A DNA stretch of 36,534 nucleotides, taken from positions 1 to 36,534 of IMG/VR virus record IMGVR_UViG_3300025896_000080; one strand, given 5' to 3'. The stretch's first letter is position 1, and every line of letters starts with the position of its first letter. The notes under the pieces are model-generated. The model had not been told where the DNA came from. It saw only the letters and a list, made by a program, of their open reading frames with translations, and did not search any database. A program made the position numbers and the translations under genes. Shown piece by piece: positions 25,932 to 34,169 of this stretch. Source of the DNA: a virus.

Positions 25932-26888
25932 CTATCGCTGTTGAAAAGGATTAAAAGTGTTCTGTTGAGGTTGAGCTACACCACCTGCTTGCGCCCCAAA
26001 AGGATTAACTTGAGCTTGCTGTTGAGGTTGAGCTACACCACCTGCTTGCGAGCCAAAAGGATTAACTTGAGCTTGCTGTTGAGGTTGAACTATAGAACTA
26101 GGGTTAAATATAGTTTGATGTGGCTGTGCCTGTTGAGGTTGAGCTACACCACCTGCTTGCGCACCAAAAGGATTAACTTGAGCTTGCTGTTGAGGTTGTG
26201 GGTTAAAACCTGAATTTACCGGAGCTAGAGGGCTAGAGCTAGCGCCTTGAGGTAAACCTACAGGCTGATTAGCATTAAACATACCTATAACATCCGGTCT
26301 AACACTAATCACTTCACCGTGACCTATACGCATCATCCCAATAATGTTTAAATACATTCCAGCTTTACCTCTACCTACAGCAGTATGACCTTTAACTGTC
26401 ATAGCTACTTGATAATAGTCACCGCAGTTAAGACCTACGTTAACTGTTTTAGCTTGTCTTGATTGATAATCATAATCAGCAAACGTAGGTGGCCAATAAC
26501 TACTTAAAGTTAATACGAAATGACCAGCGTATCCTGTTCTCTGATTAAATGGATTATTTCTAGAATCTGCTGCGGTTGAATCACCATCTATCATCTTCCA
26601 ACTAAAGTCTGAGCCTCTACCTGAAAAATTATAACTTAAAGGGATACCTAATGCTGAAGCTTCAGCGTTAATAACTGAAAATACTTCACCTCTACCACCT
26701 TCTTGTGTTTCATTCATAACCGATTTCGGTATTGCGAACATATAACACCATTGTTTTTTAGGTTGACCTGATTCATCCAGTACAGGTTTACCATCGTCGT
26801 CCGTTACAGGACCGCCATTAAATAAATCCCCTACGAGACCTACCATACGGCATTCTTTTATTAATACTGATTTACCTTTTGTTTCCAT
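25932..26888 (-). CDS. ssDNA-binding protein (DUF2815-like) with Q/P/NPF-rich repeated tail
   Basis: 318 residues. The first about 195 resemble phage single-strand binding proteins of the DUF2815 kind: KQWCYMFAIPKS, NNPFNQRTGYAGHFVLTLSS, and the central strand CGDYYQVAMTVKG. It is co-transcribed with a DUF2800-type nuclease and the polymerase, the usual partners. The last about 115 residues are low complexity, with a 19-residue unit, QPQQQAQVNPFGAQAGGVA, nearly three times over. Five NPF tripeptides occur in all. The tail ends NPFQQR and lacks the acidic end common in bacterial SSBs, so partner contacts may use NPF motifs instead. Good GGAGAAG ribosome-binding site. Confidence 0.75.
   Translation of the reverse strand: METKGKSVLIKECRMVGLVGDLFNGGPVTDDDGKPVLDESGQPKKQWCYMFAIPKSVMNETQEGGRGEVFSVINAEASALGIPLSYNFSGRGSDFSWKMIDGDSTAADSRNNPFNQRTGYAGHFVLTLSSYWPPTFADYDYQSRQAKTVNVGLNCGDYYQVAMTVKGHTAVGRGKAGMYLNIIGMMRIGHGEVISVRPDVIGMFNANQPVGLPQGASSSPLAPVNSGFNPQPQQQAQVNPFGAQAGGVAQPQQAQPHQTIFNPSSIVQPQQQAQVNPFGSQAGGVAQPQQQAQVNPFGAQAGGVAQPQQNTFNPFQQR
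25962..26195 (-). repeat. 57-bp repeat units in the ssDNA-binding protein tail
   Basis: Units start (plus-strand coordinates) at 25962 and 26019, and a third, spaced by a diverged insert, at 26130. They are nearly identical at DNA level, with small changes such as GCCCC/GAGCC/GCACC. The 57-bp period is in frame (19 residues), so copy number can vary without breaking the gene. Confidence 0.85.
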
Positions 26889-26891
26889 GAT

Positions 26892-28010
26892 CTACTTCTC
26901 CTTTGTTATGTTTAGATCAAACATTTTATTTAATAATTTACTATCTTCAATACGCTTTAAAGTTTTACCTTTGAAAGGTGTATGACTGATGCTATCAATT
27001 ATACTTCTACTGAAACCTTCATCTTCTAACTGACTCGGAGTCTTAAGTACTTTCCTGTATGGGTCAGTACCTAATAATGTTTTTATTACTTCCGGTGTAG
27101 CAGAGCTATTTAAAACTCTTTTAGACCTTGCATCTACCATAGTATAATTTGGTACTTTTTTACCTTGAATTATTAAAGACTTAACATACTGTTCAAGCAT
27201 ATCATACCGATGTTCAAGAATAGATGTAGCTCTATTAATTTGGTCCATGAGTAAAGATGCCTGATCTGGGTTAATATTATCTTTAACACCATCGTGGTAA
27301 ACATAATCTAAAGTTAAATTTAATGCTCTACTAGCACTAGGGCAGTCTACAGCCAAGTAAGGGCAGTATCTACAGTGAGGACCACTTCTTAAGGTTCTGT
27401 CACCTCTGTTTATTTCACCTAAACGATCTGAAATATCATTATATATTTTTATCATTTCGTCTCGTGATATAGACCACTTCCTGACAGGGCCTTCTTCATG
27501 GTGTGCTCTAGGCTGCATAATAACATAATGGTAGTAATCAAATATTTTACCTGATGGATAACCTATCATGTAATTAGATAACTGATAGTTGTTAACTACA
27601 TCTACAATTCCGAACCCATATTTATAATCACCTACGATTAAGTGACTATACCCTGAGCCATCTGTGTACTCGTAGCAAACGTCTAAGGTGCCAGTCACTT
27701 TAGTACCTGAAGGTGCTATCCATTCTGTCTTAACTTGATGTCTGCCGCTTTTAACCCAAGGTTCCATAGCTATAATTTTTTCAGCTTGGATATACATTTC
27801 TTCATCAAAATATATACCGTTAGAAGCCTGTAAAGTTTCAGGTTTTTTACCTGCCGCTAATATTTCAAATAATTCACCTGCCGCCGTACCTTCTGCCGCT
27901 GCAGGATCTTCTGGTTGATCGTAAGAAGCAGTTAGAAAAACTGGACCACTACACTGCATGAGTCTAGAGAATGTAGATGATCTTACTGTTTTAAGCACAG
28001 GTGAATTCAT
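26892..28010 (-). CDS. PD-(D/E)XK nuclease, DUF2800 type
   Basis: 372 residues. The start TVRSSTFSRLMQCSGPVFLT fits the S-x-R-x-x-x-C-x-G opening of RecB/Cas4-like phage nucleases. The catalytic core reads VTGTLDVCYEY (the Asp) and LIVGDYKYGFG (D-x-K, about 165), followed by NYQLSNYMIGY, a typical Q-x3-Y helix. A Cys cluster, CRYCPYLAVDC (about 225), fits an iron-sulfur or zinc site. It likely processes DNA ends in recombination with the ssDNA-binding protein encoded next. AAGG ribosome-binding site. Confidence 0.82.
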   Translation of the reverse strand: MNSPVLKTVRSSTFSRLMQCSGPVFLTASYDQPEDPAAAEGTAAGELFEILAAGKKPETLQASNGIYFDEEMYIQAEKIIAMEPWVKSGRHQVKTEWIAPSGTKVTGTLDVCYEYTDGSGYSHLIVGDYKYGFGIVDVVNNYQLSNYMIGYPSGKIFDYYHYVIMQPRAHHEEGPVRKWSISRDEMIKIYNDISDRLGEINRGDRTLRSGPHCRYCPYLAVDCPSASRALNLTLDYVYHDGVKDNINPDQASLLMDQINRATSILEHRYDMLEQYVKSLIIQGKKVPNYTMVDARSKRVLNSSATPEVIKTLLGTDPYRKVLKTPSQLEDEGFSRSIIDSISHTPFKGKTLKRIEDSKLLNKMFDLNITKEK

Positions 28011-28012
28011 AA

Positions 28013-28732
28013 TTAAACCTTAGTTATAATTTGATGCTGAACCATTACATTATATAAATCTTCTACTGATTTATCGTCTTCTTTTAGTTTAAATATATCA
28101 GAGTGTTTGTAATGAGCGAGCGCTTGCTCTAAGAATTCAGCATTGATTTTTTTATCATTTATAGCCTGTGAAATAATAGTGATTAAATTAGCTTTGAAAC
28201 TAACTAAGGTATGAGAATAACCTATACTATTTTCAACAGGGGATTTAAACATGTTAGATACAGGTTCAGACTTAACAAAAGGATTAGCTACCTGACCTAC
28301 ACTAGCATTAAGGGGAGAGGCGACGCTGGTATTAGATACAGGTAACTGACCTTTTAATTTATTTTTTAACTCTGACTCTACTTCTGCAACATATTCCGGT
28401 TTCAAACCTCTTCGTTTCTTCCATACACCAGACGATAGTTTAGGCTTACCTACCATGTGTATTCTGTTATCCCAAGGTATACCAGATGAATCTAACTCTT
28501 GATCTTTAGAATCATCTTTATACACCGCTGAACCTTCAGACACTAAAGGGTTAGAAGTCATTACAGTGTCTTGAACAACTACATGTTTCTCTTGAACTAA
28601 AGGTTTGATAACTTCGGGTTCACTGTGTAAAACATGCAGTGGTTTACTGCTAGTTACACCGAAGAGTAAGGCCAGTTCAGTAACCTTAGCTTTCATATCT
28701 TCTGCTGATTCCGCCATCAACGTTATCTTCAT
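28013..28732 (-). CDS. Replication-operon protein with WDxRIH motif
   Basis: 239 residues, first gene of the leftward operon. The middle holds IPWDNRIHMVGK and then VWKKRRGLKPEYVAEVESEL (about 95-125), a motif frequent in phage proteins of unknown function near SSB genes. The flanks are Val/Ser/Pro-rich and probably disordered, and the C-terminus is helical (YKHSDIFKLKEDDKSVEDLY). The same two motif halves occur in reversed order at the end of the polymerase (WKRRNG, then WDERIH). It may mediate contact with a replisome partner. GAGG lies 8 nt before the ATG. Confidence 0.65.
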   Translation of the reverse strand: MKITLMAESAEDMKAKVTELALLFGVTSSKPLHVLHSEPEVIKPLVQEKHVVVQDTVMTSNPLVSEGSAVYKDDSKDQELDSSGIPWDNRIHMVGKPKLSSGVWKKRRGLKPEYVAEVESELKNKLKGQLPVSNTSVASPLNASVGQVANPFVKSEPVSNMFKSPVENSIGYSHTLVSFKANLITIISQAINDKKINAEFLEQALAHYKHSDIFKLKEDDKSVEDLYNVMVQHQIITKV

Positions 28733-28902
28733 TTTATTTTCCTCGCTTTGTTATAGTAGTTAAAACTACTTGTTAATATGTCAGTAACTTGACGCTGAAC
28801 TAAAGACCAAAGTAAAGCAACAGAAAAAGTAAAGCAAAGCAAAAGCGTCAATTTTCTGGACCTTAGATTGACAAAACCCACATATAATAAAACCATAGTC
28901 GG
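28733..28902. promoter_or_regulatory. Divergent control region between the two early operons
   Basis: 170 bp without a gene. It contains a 16-bp palindrome, AGTAGTTAAAACTACT (28755-28770); an inverted pair, TTGACGC (28789-28795) and GCGTCAA (28845-28851); and two direct copies of AGTAAAGCAA (28811-28820, 28828-28837). It also has TTGACA (28868-28873) and TATAAT (28883-28888). TTGACA and TATAAT are only 9 bp apart, so they are not one promoter. If TATAAT is the -10 box, the helicase message starts about 8 nt before its ATG, nearly leaderless. The palindromes are candidate operators, perhaps for the winged-helix protein; the direct repeats could mark an origin. Confidence 0.5.
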
Positions 28903-30630
28903 ATGCTAGTAAACCTAAGACCTTATCAAAACAATGTGAACAGTCAAATCATTGACATACTTAACAAAAATCCGACAGGTTATAATATCTTAGGTGTAAT
29001 GGCTACAGGTACAGGTAAGACTGTTACATTTTGTACTCTAGCTCACTTCTTATGTCTAGATCCTAGAGGTCCTATGTTCCCTACTGTGATAGGTGTTCAT
29101 AGAAAAGAATTGTTATCTCAGATTAGTTTAACTTTAGCTGGTTTTGGAGTAAGGCATAATTTCGTAGCTCAAAGAGATACAGTTAGCGAAATTCTATCAC
29201 TTCACCAGACTGCATTCAAAAAACAATTCTACGATCATTCTAGTAAGCTCACTTTAATGTCTGTAGATACTTTTACGGCTAGAGAAGAAGGGTTAAAAAA
29301 TTTCGCTCTACAACAGAAACTATGGATAATGGATGAAGCCCATCACATACTTAAAGAAAATAAATGGGGTAAAGCTGTAAGTAATTTTAAAAACGCATAC
29401 GGATATGGTTGTACGGCATTACCTAGAAGGTTAGATGGTAAAGGTTTAGGTAGAAACTATCACGGTGTGTTCGATGAACTAATAGTAGGTATGTCTACTA
29501 ACCTAGCTATAAGAGAAGGGTATCTTTGCGATTTTATAATTAGAGCACCTGAAACATATTACAGAGATCACTTAGGTAAAATTGAAACAGGTAAAGAAGT
29601 TACCAGAGATCAACTAAGAAATGCCGAAATGAAATCTAAGATAATAGGTGACACTGTAGAAAATTATATTAAATACGCTAACGGTAAGCAGTTCATATGT
29701 TTCAACGGTACTTATGAAGGTGCATTAGATACTTTAAATAATTTTAAAGCTAAAGGTGTATCTGCAATATTACTTACATCTAAATCTACTGCTGCTGAAA
29801 GGTTTAAAGGAATGCAGGATTTTAAATCTAAAAAGATTCAAGGTTTACTTAATATCGCGTTATTTGACGAAGGTCTCGACGTACCTAATGTAGAATGTGT
29901 AATTCATGCTGCTTTTTCTAATTCTGAAAGTAAAGTAACTCAAATCAACGGTAGAGTGTTAAGACCAGTTTACAAAGATGGTTTCGATTTATCATATAGA
30001 GAAGGTAGATTAGAAGCACAGAGATTAGGTCCTAAGCCTCACGGTATAATAATAGACCAAGTTGGCAATATTAAATATCATGGCGCACCTAATAAAATTA
30101 AAAGGTTTAGTTTAGAAGATAATAAAAGACCTAAAATAGATAACACTATAAGAAGATGTAGAAACTTTTTATGTGATATAGAGTACGAAAGAATATTATC
30201 ACACTGCCCTCAATGCGGTACTTCAGCTTTCGATCCTGATAAAATCAGAAATTCTGAAGGTAGAACTACACCTGAAATGGTCGATGGTGATCTAATGCTT
30301 CTAGATTCTAAAACGCTTTTAGAAATGGAACTAGCTTCAGATATTGAAAAATATTTAGAAAACCCTGTACACCTTGAAAGTAGGGTGTCATTCGCTGCAG
30401 GTAATATAGCAGGTAGAGCGCAAGCGAACAAACAGCGTGAAAGAATCGAATACGCTAAATCACTAAAATATGAAATAGAATTATGGGCTGGTAAATTAAG
30501 AGATGAAGGTTATACAGATAGGGAGATTCACATGCATTTTTATTTAACATTTGAAAAAACTATGTTTCAAGCTGTAACAGAAAAAAAAACAGAAATGGAG
30601 AAGACTATGAAGGGATTAAAAAATGGTTAA
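28903..30630 (+). CDS. SF2 (DEAD/DEAH) helicase
   Basis: 575 residues. Motifs in order: the opening LRPYQ (Q-motif-like), Walker A MATGTGKT (32-39), motif II DEAH (144-147), motif III as GCTAL in place of the usual TAT, and motif VI QINGRVLRP (about 347). After the helicase core comes a zinc-ribbon-like CRNFLC/CPQCG (about 418-440) and a helical C-terminus. These are features of phage recombination/replication helicases that unwind DNA 3'-5' or remodel forks. No strong ribosome-binding site precedes the ATG; it may use a very short leader. The stop overlaps the next gene by 8 nt. Confidence 0.9.
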   Translation: MLVNLRPYQNNVNSQIIDILNKNPTGYNILGVMATGTGKTVTFCTLAHFLCLDPRGPMFPTVIGVHRKELLSQISLTLAGFGVRHNFVAQRDTVSEILSLHQTAFKKQFYDHSSKLTLMSVDTFTAREEGLKNFALQQKLWIMDEAHHILKENKWGKAVSNFKNAYGYGCTALPRRLDGKGLGRNYHGVFDELIVGMSTNLAIREGYLCDFIIRAPETYYRDHLGKIETGKEVTRDQLRNAEMKSKIIGDTVENYIKYANGKQFICFNGTYEGALDTLNNFKAKGVSAILLTSKSTAAERFKGMQDFKSKKIQGLLNIALFDEGLDVPNVECVIHAAFSNSESKVTQINGRVLRPVYKDGFDLSYREGRLEAQRLGPKPHGIIIDQVGNIKYHGAPNKIKRFSLEDNKRPKIDNTIRRCRNFLCDIEYERILSHCPQCGTSAFDPDKIRNSEGRTTPEMVDGDLMLLDSKTLLEMELASDIEKYLENPVHLESRVSFAAGNIAGRAQANKQRERIEYAKSLKYEIELWAGKLRDEGYTDREIHMHFYLTFEKTMFQAVTEKKTEMEKTMKGLKNG

Positions 30631-31234
30631 GGTCGTAATAATATCAGGTAAGCAAGGCTCAGGTAAAACTACACTGGCTAATTTAATATGTAGAGAATAT
30701 AAAACTCTAGGTTATGACCAAGTGAGAGTTTTGACGTTTGCTGAAGAGCTAAAAAAAATACAAGATTACATTTTAAATACAATGGAACGTCTGACAGGGG
30801 TAAAAAGGCCGAGTAAGGATGGTGACCTACTGCAGATGATCGGTACAGATTGGGCATGGCCTAAATACGGTGATGACGTTTGGATTAAAATAGTCAAAAG
30901 GAAAATAGAATATATAAAAAATCACTGCTCTTCTAAAACTTTAATTATCATAGAAGATTGTAGGACTGAATCGGAGTTTGATGCCTTTCCTGATTCACTT
31001 TCAATACGATTGTTCGCTAATGAAGACGATAGACGTAAGCGAGCTGAATATTGGAGACACAATATTAACCACATCTCTGAAACTGGATTAGACACATATT
31101 CAGCTTCAGGTAAATTTGATTATTATTTCGATACTTCAGATAAACACATTAATATTACACCTAAATATATTTTAAACGCTTTAATTGAAAATAGTAAATT
31201 ACACCATGTACCTGAAGAGTTTTCACATGGATAA
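30623..31234 (+). CDS. Deoxynucleoside monophosphate kinase-like P-loop protein
   Basis: 203 residues. The N-terminus has ISGKQGSGKTTLANLI (Walker A, 8-16). The middle has LLQMIGTDWAWPKYGDDVWI, a phrase typical of phage dNMP kinases (T4 gene 1 relatives), then a DCRTESEFDAF strand-loop. Such enzymes convert dNMPs from host DNA breakdown to dNDPs for phage synthesis. The gene overlaps the helicase by 8 nt and the nuclease gene by 8 nt, so all three are coupled. A general P-loop NTPase of other function is possible. Confidence 0.75.
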   Translation: MVKVVIISGKQGSGKTTLANLICREYKTLGYDQVRVLTFAEELKKIQDYILNTMERLTGVKRPSKDGDLLQMIGTDWAWPKYGDDVWIKIVKRKIEYIKNHCSSKTLIIIEDCRTESEFDAFPDSLSIRLFANEDDRRKRAEYWRHNINHISETGLDTYSASGKFDYYFDTSDKHINITPKYILNALIENSKLHHVPEEFSHG

Positions 31235-31616
31235 ATTAGAAAAAGAAATAGAAAAAGAAATACTAGCTGAAGCAGGTAGATATAATATTAATCTGTGGGT
31301 AAATAATACAGGAGCTTTAGATACCCCAGATGGTAGACACATCAGATTCGGTTTAGGTAATTCATCACATGACGTTAATAAAAGATTAAAATTTCCGGAT
31401 AGGATAGGTATACTACCTATTAAAATTACACCTGATATGATCGGATTAACTGTCGGTATATTTATAGGTGTAGAGCTTAAAAGGGAAAACTGGAAGTACA
31501 CAGGTCAAGGTAGAGAGCAAGCTCAACATAACGCCATAGAGTTAATTAAGCATAAAGGTGGTATAGCTGGGTTTGTTAATTCGATTGACTCGTTTAGAAA
31601 ATTAATAGGATTATAA
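31227..31616 (+). CDS. VRR-NUC domain nuclease
   Basis: 129 residues from ATG 31227, preceded by GAAGAG (a longer frame from 31185 is not needed). The VRR-NUC signature is clear: WVNNTGALDTPDGRHIRFGL near the N-terminus, the catalytic strand FIGVELKRENW (E-x-K, about 88), then the helix-plus-strand GREQAQHNAIELI and GGIAGFVNS. Stand-alone phage VRR-NUC proteins are small Holliday-junction or flap nucleases used in replication and recombination. It is followed by a structured non-coding element. Confidence 0.88.
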   Translation: MDKLEKEIEKEILAEAGRYNINLWVNNTGALDTPDGRHIRFGLGNSSHDVNKRLKFPDRIGILPIKITPDMIGLTVGIFIGVELKRENWKYTGQGREQAQHNAIELIKHKGGIAGFVNSIDSFRKLIGL

Positions 31617-31624
31617 TTATATTC

Positions 31625-31708
31625 GCTTGTGAGACTACTGACATTTGATCCATGTTGGGAAAAGTAAGTCTTCTACCTGTCTCACAAGCATTTTATTAAC
31701 TGAAGACT
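31625..31708 (+). ncRNA. Structured RNA element: 11-bp stem with 43-nt loop, possible pseudoknot
   Basis: GCTTGTGAGAC (31625-31635) pairs perfectly with GTCTCACAAGC (31679-31689) around a 43-nt loop. Within the loop AGTCTTC (31667-31673) is complementary to GAAGACT (31702-31708), just downstream, so a pseudoknot can form. The primase-helicase ATG is 18 nt further on. The sequence AAGTAAG appears both in the loop and before that ATG. This fits a 5' leader regulator or a stable small RNA; no known riboswitch class was recognised, and it is not a tRNA. Confidence 0.5.
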
Positions 31709-31725
31709 AAGAAGATTGAAGTAAG

Positions 31726-33693
31726 ATGTTTAAAATAATACCAGTTGAAATATTACCGGATGGTCGAAAAAAACCTCTAATTAAAGACTGGACTGAAAGA
31801 GCCAGTAACGATTTAGATCAAATTAATAAATGGGTGCAGAAATTCGGTAGCAGAATAAAATATTGGGGTATTCCAACAGGTTCAGTAAATGGAATATACG
31901 CTTTAGATGTGGATACTAAAGGTGTTAACGGATGGGATACGATTAGAAATGAAGGTTATCAAATACCACATACCTTAACTCAAAGGACACCTTCAGGTGG
32001 CGCTCACTTTATATTTAAGTATCCTGCTGACGATGGTTACGACTATAAGAATTCTGTAGATACTGAATTGGGTTTAGACACTAGGTCTGAAAAAGGTTTT
32101 ATAGTGTGGTATGAAAGTACTATACCTACGGAATATCACTTAGCTGAAGTACCCGAATGGTTAAAAGTTAAGGTTAGAAAAAAACCGAATGAAATTAGAT
32201 CGGGTAAAATAATACAGGTTAATTCTCAGTTTATAGATAATTTACTTTATGTAGCGTCATGGAATATTAGGAATGCCGAGGCCCACGGTGCTAACAATGT
32301 AATAAACGAAATGGCTTTTAAGGTAGGTCAATACCTATATTCTGGGTTAAATAAAGATCATGCGTTAAATACCTTACTTCATGCAGCTAGAATTAGAGGT
32401 AAAGACGACAGTGAATCTATAGCTACAATTAATTCAGGTCTAGAAGGTGGATCTAAATTACCTGAGATTGAATATTTCGATTGTATTGACGTAAAAAAAC
32501 CAGTTGGATCTATTGATTTAGCTATGTTCGTAATGGCTGGGAATACGAGATATACGCCTGTCAGAGGTACAATACATGAACTATTCGATGATAAAGCTTT
32601 GAAAAGAGAATCACTGTTTGAAGGTTGGTCTACTAAGGATTTATCTATTATATCCGGTGATGGCGGCGTAGGTAAATCGACGTTAGCGATAATGGAATCT
32701 ATATGTTTAAGGTTAGGTCTACCGTTCTTAGGTTTCAATAACAGTTTGCAGGGCGGTAAAACTCTTTACTTAACTGCAGAAGACAATAATAAAAAGATAT
32801 TAGCTGTAGCAGGTAAAATACTAACTCAGATGGGTTATAAGTCAGACTACAACAGATTAAATCATTTACTTGATGGATTTTTTGTAAAACTAGATCCTAC
32901 ATTAAAGTTAGTATCTAGAGATTCATCAGGTGCAATAGTATCGAATAAAGCTATGGTAGATAAAATACTTGAAGCGGCTCAAGATTTAAAACCAGATAGA
33001 ATAGTATTCGATCCTATCAGCTACATGTGGGCTTACGAATCTCAAGTTAATGAAATGGGTGACGCTTTAGCTCAAGCTATGGCTAAAATTAGAGATGAAG
33101 TTAACTGTGAAACTCATGCTGTAAATCACATAGGTAAAACCTCATCTAACCATAAAGATATGACACAATTCGCAGGTAGAGGTGGTACAGCGTTTGTTAA
33201 TAGATCGAGAGTTACTAAGATATTAATAACTTTATCGAATGACGACTACCGTAAATACACAGGTAAAGAATTAAAAGATAAAGAAACAGGTATACTCTGT
33301 AACATAGCTAAATTTACCGATGGTAGTGACCACTTCAATAAACCTTTTGTCATTAAAAGAGAGGGTTACTTATTTGTTAGAGAAGACGTAACTGGATCTC
33401 TAGATGAAGATTTCGAGTCAGATGGTTTAAGTGACCATGCGTTAATGACTAAAATAATAAACTTTATAAAGTATGAAAGGCAGCAAGAAGAGTATCCACC
33501 TGAAGCTATGGTAGAAGCTCACATGACTTCGGGATCTAATAAAATTGCTAAAATTAAATTACGATCTTTGATAGCTAAACTTGAATATCACGGTATGGAT
33601 GGTATTAGAGTTTCCAGAATGAAAAATCCAGATTTAACTAAGTCAGGTAATGTATATTATTTAATTAACGATATGGATGAAGAAATAAAATGA
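31726..33693 (+). CDS. Bifunctional primase-polymerase / RecA-fold replicative helicase
   Basis: 655 residues. The N-terminal prim-pol domain (AEP type) has WGIPTGSVNGIYALDVDTKG (metal Asp pair about 60-62), PSGGAHFIF (the catalytic His region, about 90) and DTRSEKGFIVW (about 124). The C-terminal RecA/RepA-like helicase has Walker A SGDGGVGKST (about 309-318), Walker B DRIVFDPISYMW (about 424) and the AVNHIGKT strand. The protein would unwind DNA and make primers for the family-B polymerase. The ending, SGNVYYLIND, is a small winged-type domain. ATGA overlap with the next gene. A structured leader precedes it. Confidence 0.9.
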   Translation: MFKIIPVEILPDGRKKPLIKDWTERASNDLDQINKWVQKFGSRIKYWGIPTGSVNGIYALDVDTKGVNGWDTIRNEGYQIPHTLTQRTPSGGAHFIFKYPADDGYDYKNSVDTELGLDTRSEKGFIVWYESTIPTEYHLAEVPEWLKVKVRKKPNEIRSGKIIQVNSQFIDNLLYVASWNIRNAEAHGANNVINEMAFKVGQYLYSGLNKDHALNTLLHAARIRGKDDSESIATINSGLEGGSKLPEIEYFDCIDVKKPVGSIDLAMFVMAGNTRYTPVRGTIHELFDDKALKRESLFEGWSTKDLSIISGDGGVGKSTLAIMESICLRLGLPFLGFNNSLQGGKTLYLTAEDNNKKILAVAGKILTQMGYKSDYNRLNHLLDGFFVKLDPTLKLVSRDSSGAIVSNKAMVDKILEAAQDLKPDRIVFDPISYMWAYESQVNEMGDALAQAMAKIRDEVNCETHAVNHIGKTSSNHKDMTQFAGRGGTAFVNRSRVTKILITLSNDDYRKYTGKELKDKETGILCNIAKFTDGSDHFNKPFVIKREGYLFVREDVTGSLDEDFESDGLSDHALMTKIINFIKYERQQEEYPPEAMVEAHMTSGSNKIAKIKLRSLIAKLEYHGMDGIRVSRMKNPDLTKSGNVYYLINDMDEEIK

Positions 33694-33914
33694 TTACAGT
33701 ATGTGAATATTTATTAAGATACAGTATATCTTACGAAGATATACAAAAGTGGGGTAATACCGATAAAAGTAATATTAAATCAGAGTTATTCTTACTTGAT
33801 ATTAGAAACAGACGTTTAGTTTTATTAAATTTAAAACAGTTAAAATGGTTAAATAGCGTTAAAAGTGATTTAATTCGATTTAAAGCTAAAAATAGTTGTT
33901 GCACATCTGTATAA
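33690..33914 (+). CDS. Small protein coupled to the primase-helicase, unknown function
   Basis: 74 residues, mostly helical, Leu/Lys/Asn-rich, ending KAKNSCCTSV with two adjacent cysteines. It starts on an ATGA overlap with the primase-helicase stop, so it is translationally coupled to it. The N-terminus (VCEYLLRYSISYEDIQKWGN) could be a small HTH-like bundle. No family recognised. Confidence 0.6.
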   Translation: MITVCEYLLRYSISYEDIQKWGNTDKSNIKSELFLLDIRNRRLVLLNLKQLKWLNSVKSDLIRFKAKNSCCTSV

Positions 33915-33950
33915 CGTCTGTATGATATATGTATATAAGGGGTTGGCAAG

Positions 33951-34169
33951 ATGATATACCTAAGGTGTCAATGTCAAAAACAGATACCGATAAGCGCTTA
34001 TAAAGTAATTAAAAATGGAATTACTCTAGAGTGTGAATGTGGAATAAAACGAGAAGTAAATTTAAAATTTTTAGAAACAAGAATTAGAGAGCCTAAAAAC
34101 TCTGAAAAAGACAACAAAATTCTGTTAAAAATAATAACAGAAATAAAAATGAAAGGGTTAGATTTATGA
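33951..34169 (+). CDS. Small CxC/CxCG zinc-ribbon-like protein
   Basis: 72 residues. Two cysteine pairs, CQC (residues 6-8) and CECG (about 28-30), resemble a small zinc ribbon. The rest is a basic helix. Strong AAGGGG ribosome-binding site and a 36-nt gap upstream. From this gene on, glycine codons shift from almost only GGT to frequent GGA and GGC, unlike the phage body, so this may be the left edge of an acquired block. It overlaps the next gene by ATGA. Function unknown. Confidence 0.65.
   Translation: MIYLRCQCQKQIPISAYKVIKNGITLECECGIKREVNLKFLETRIREPKNSEKDNKILLKIITEIKMKGLDL

Noticed and set aside
25893-26213. Plus-strand open frame with repeated LRLSYTTCLR text
   Set aside because: It is the antisense of the Q/P-rich repeats in the ssDNA-binding protein gene, inside a clear leftward operon, and has no ribosome-binding site.
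28868-28888. TTGACA and TATAAT as one sigma-70-type promoter
   Set aside because: The spacing is 9 bp, far from 16-18 bp. They may belong to different promoters, so they were kept only as part of the control region.
31625-31689. tRNA gene
   Set aside because: The 11-bp outer stem and 43-nt loop do not fold into D, anticodon and T arms, and no CCA-adjacent 7-bp acceptor is present.
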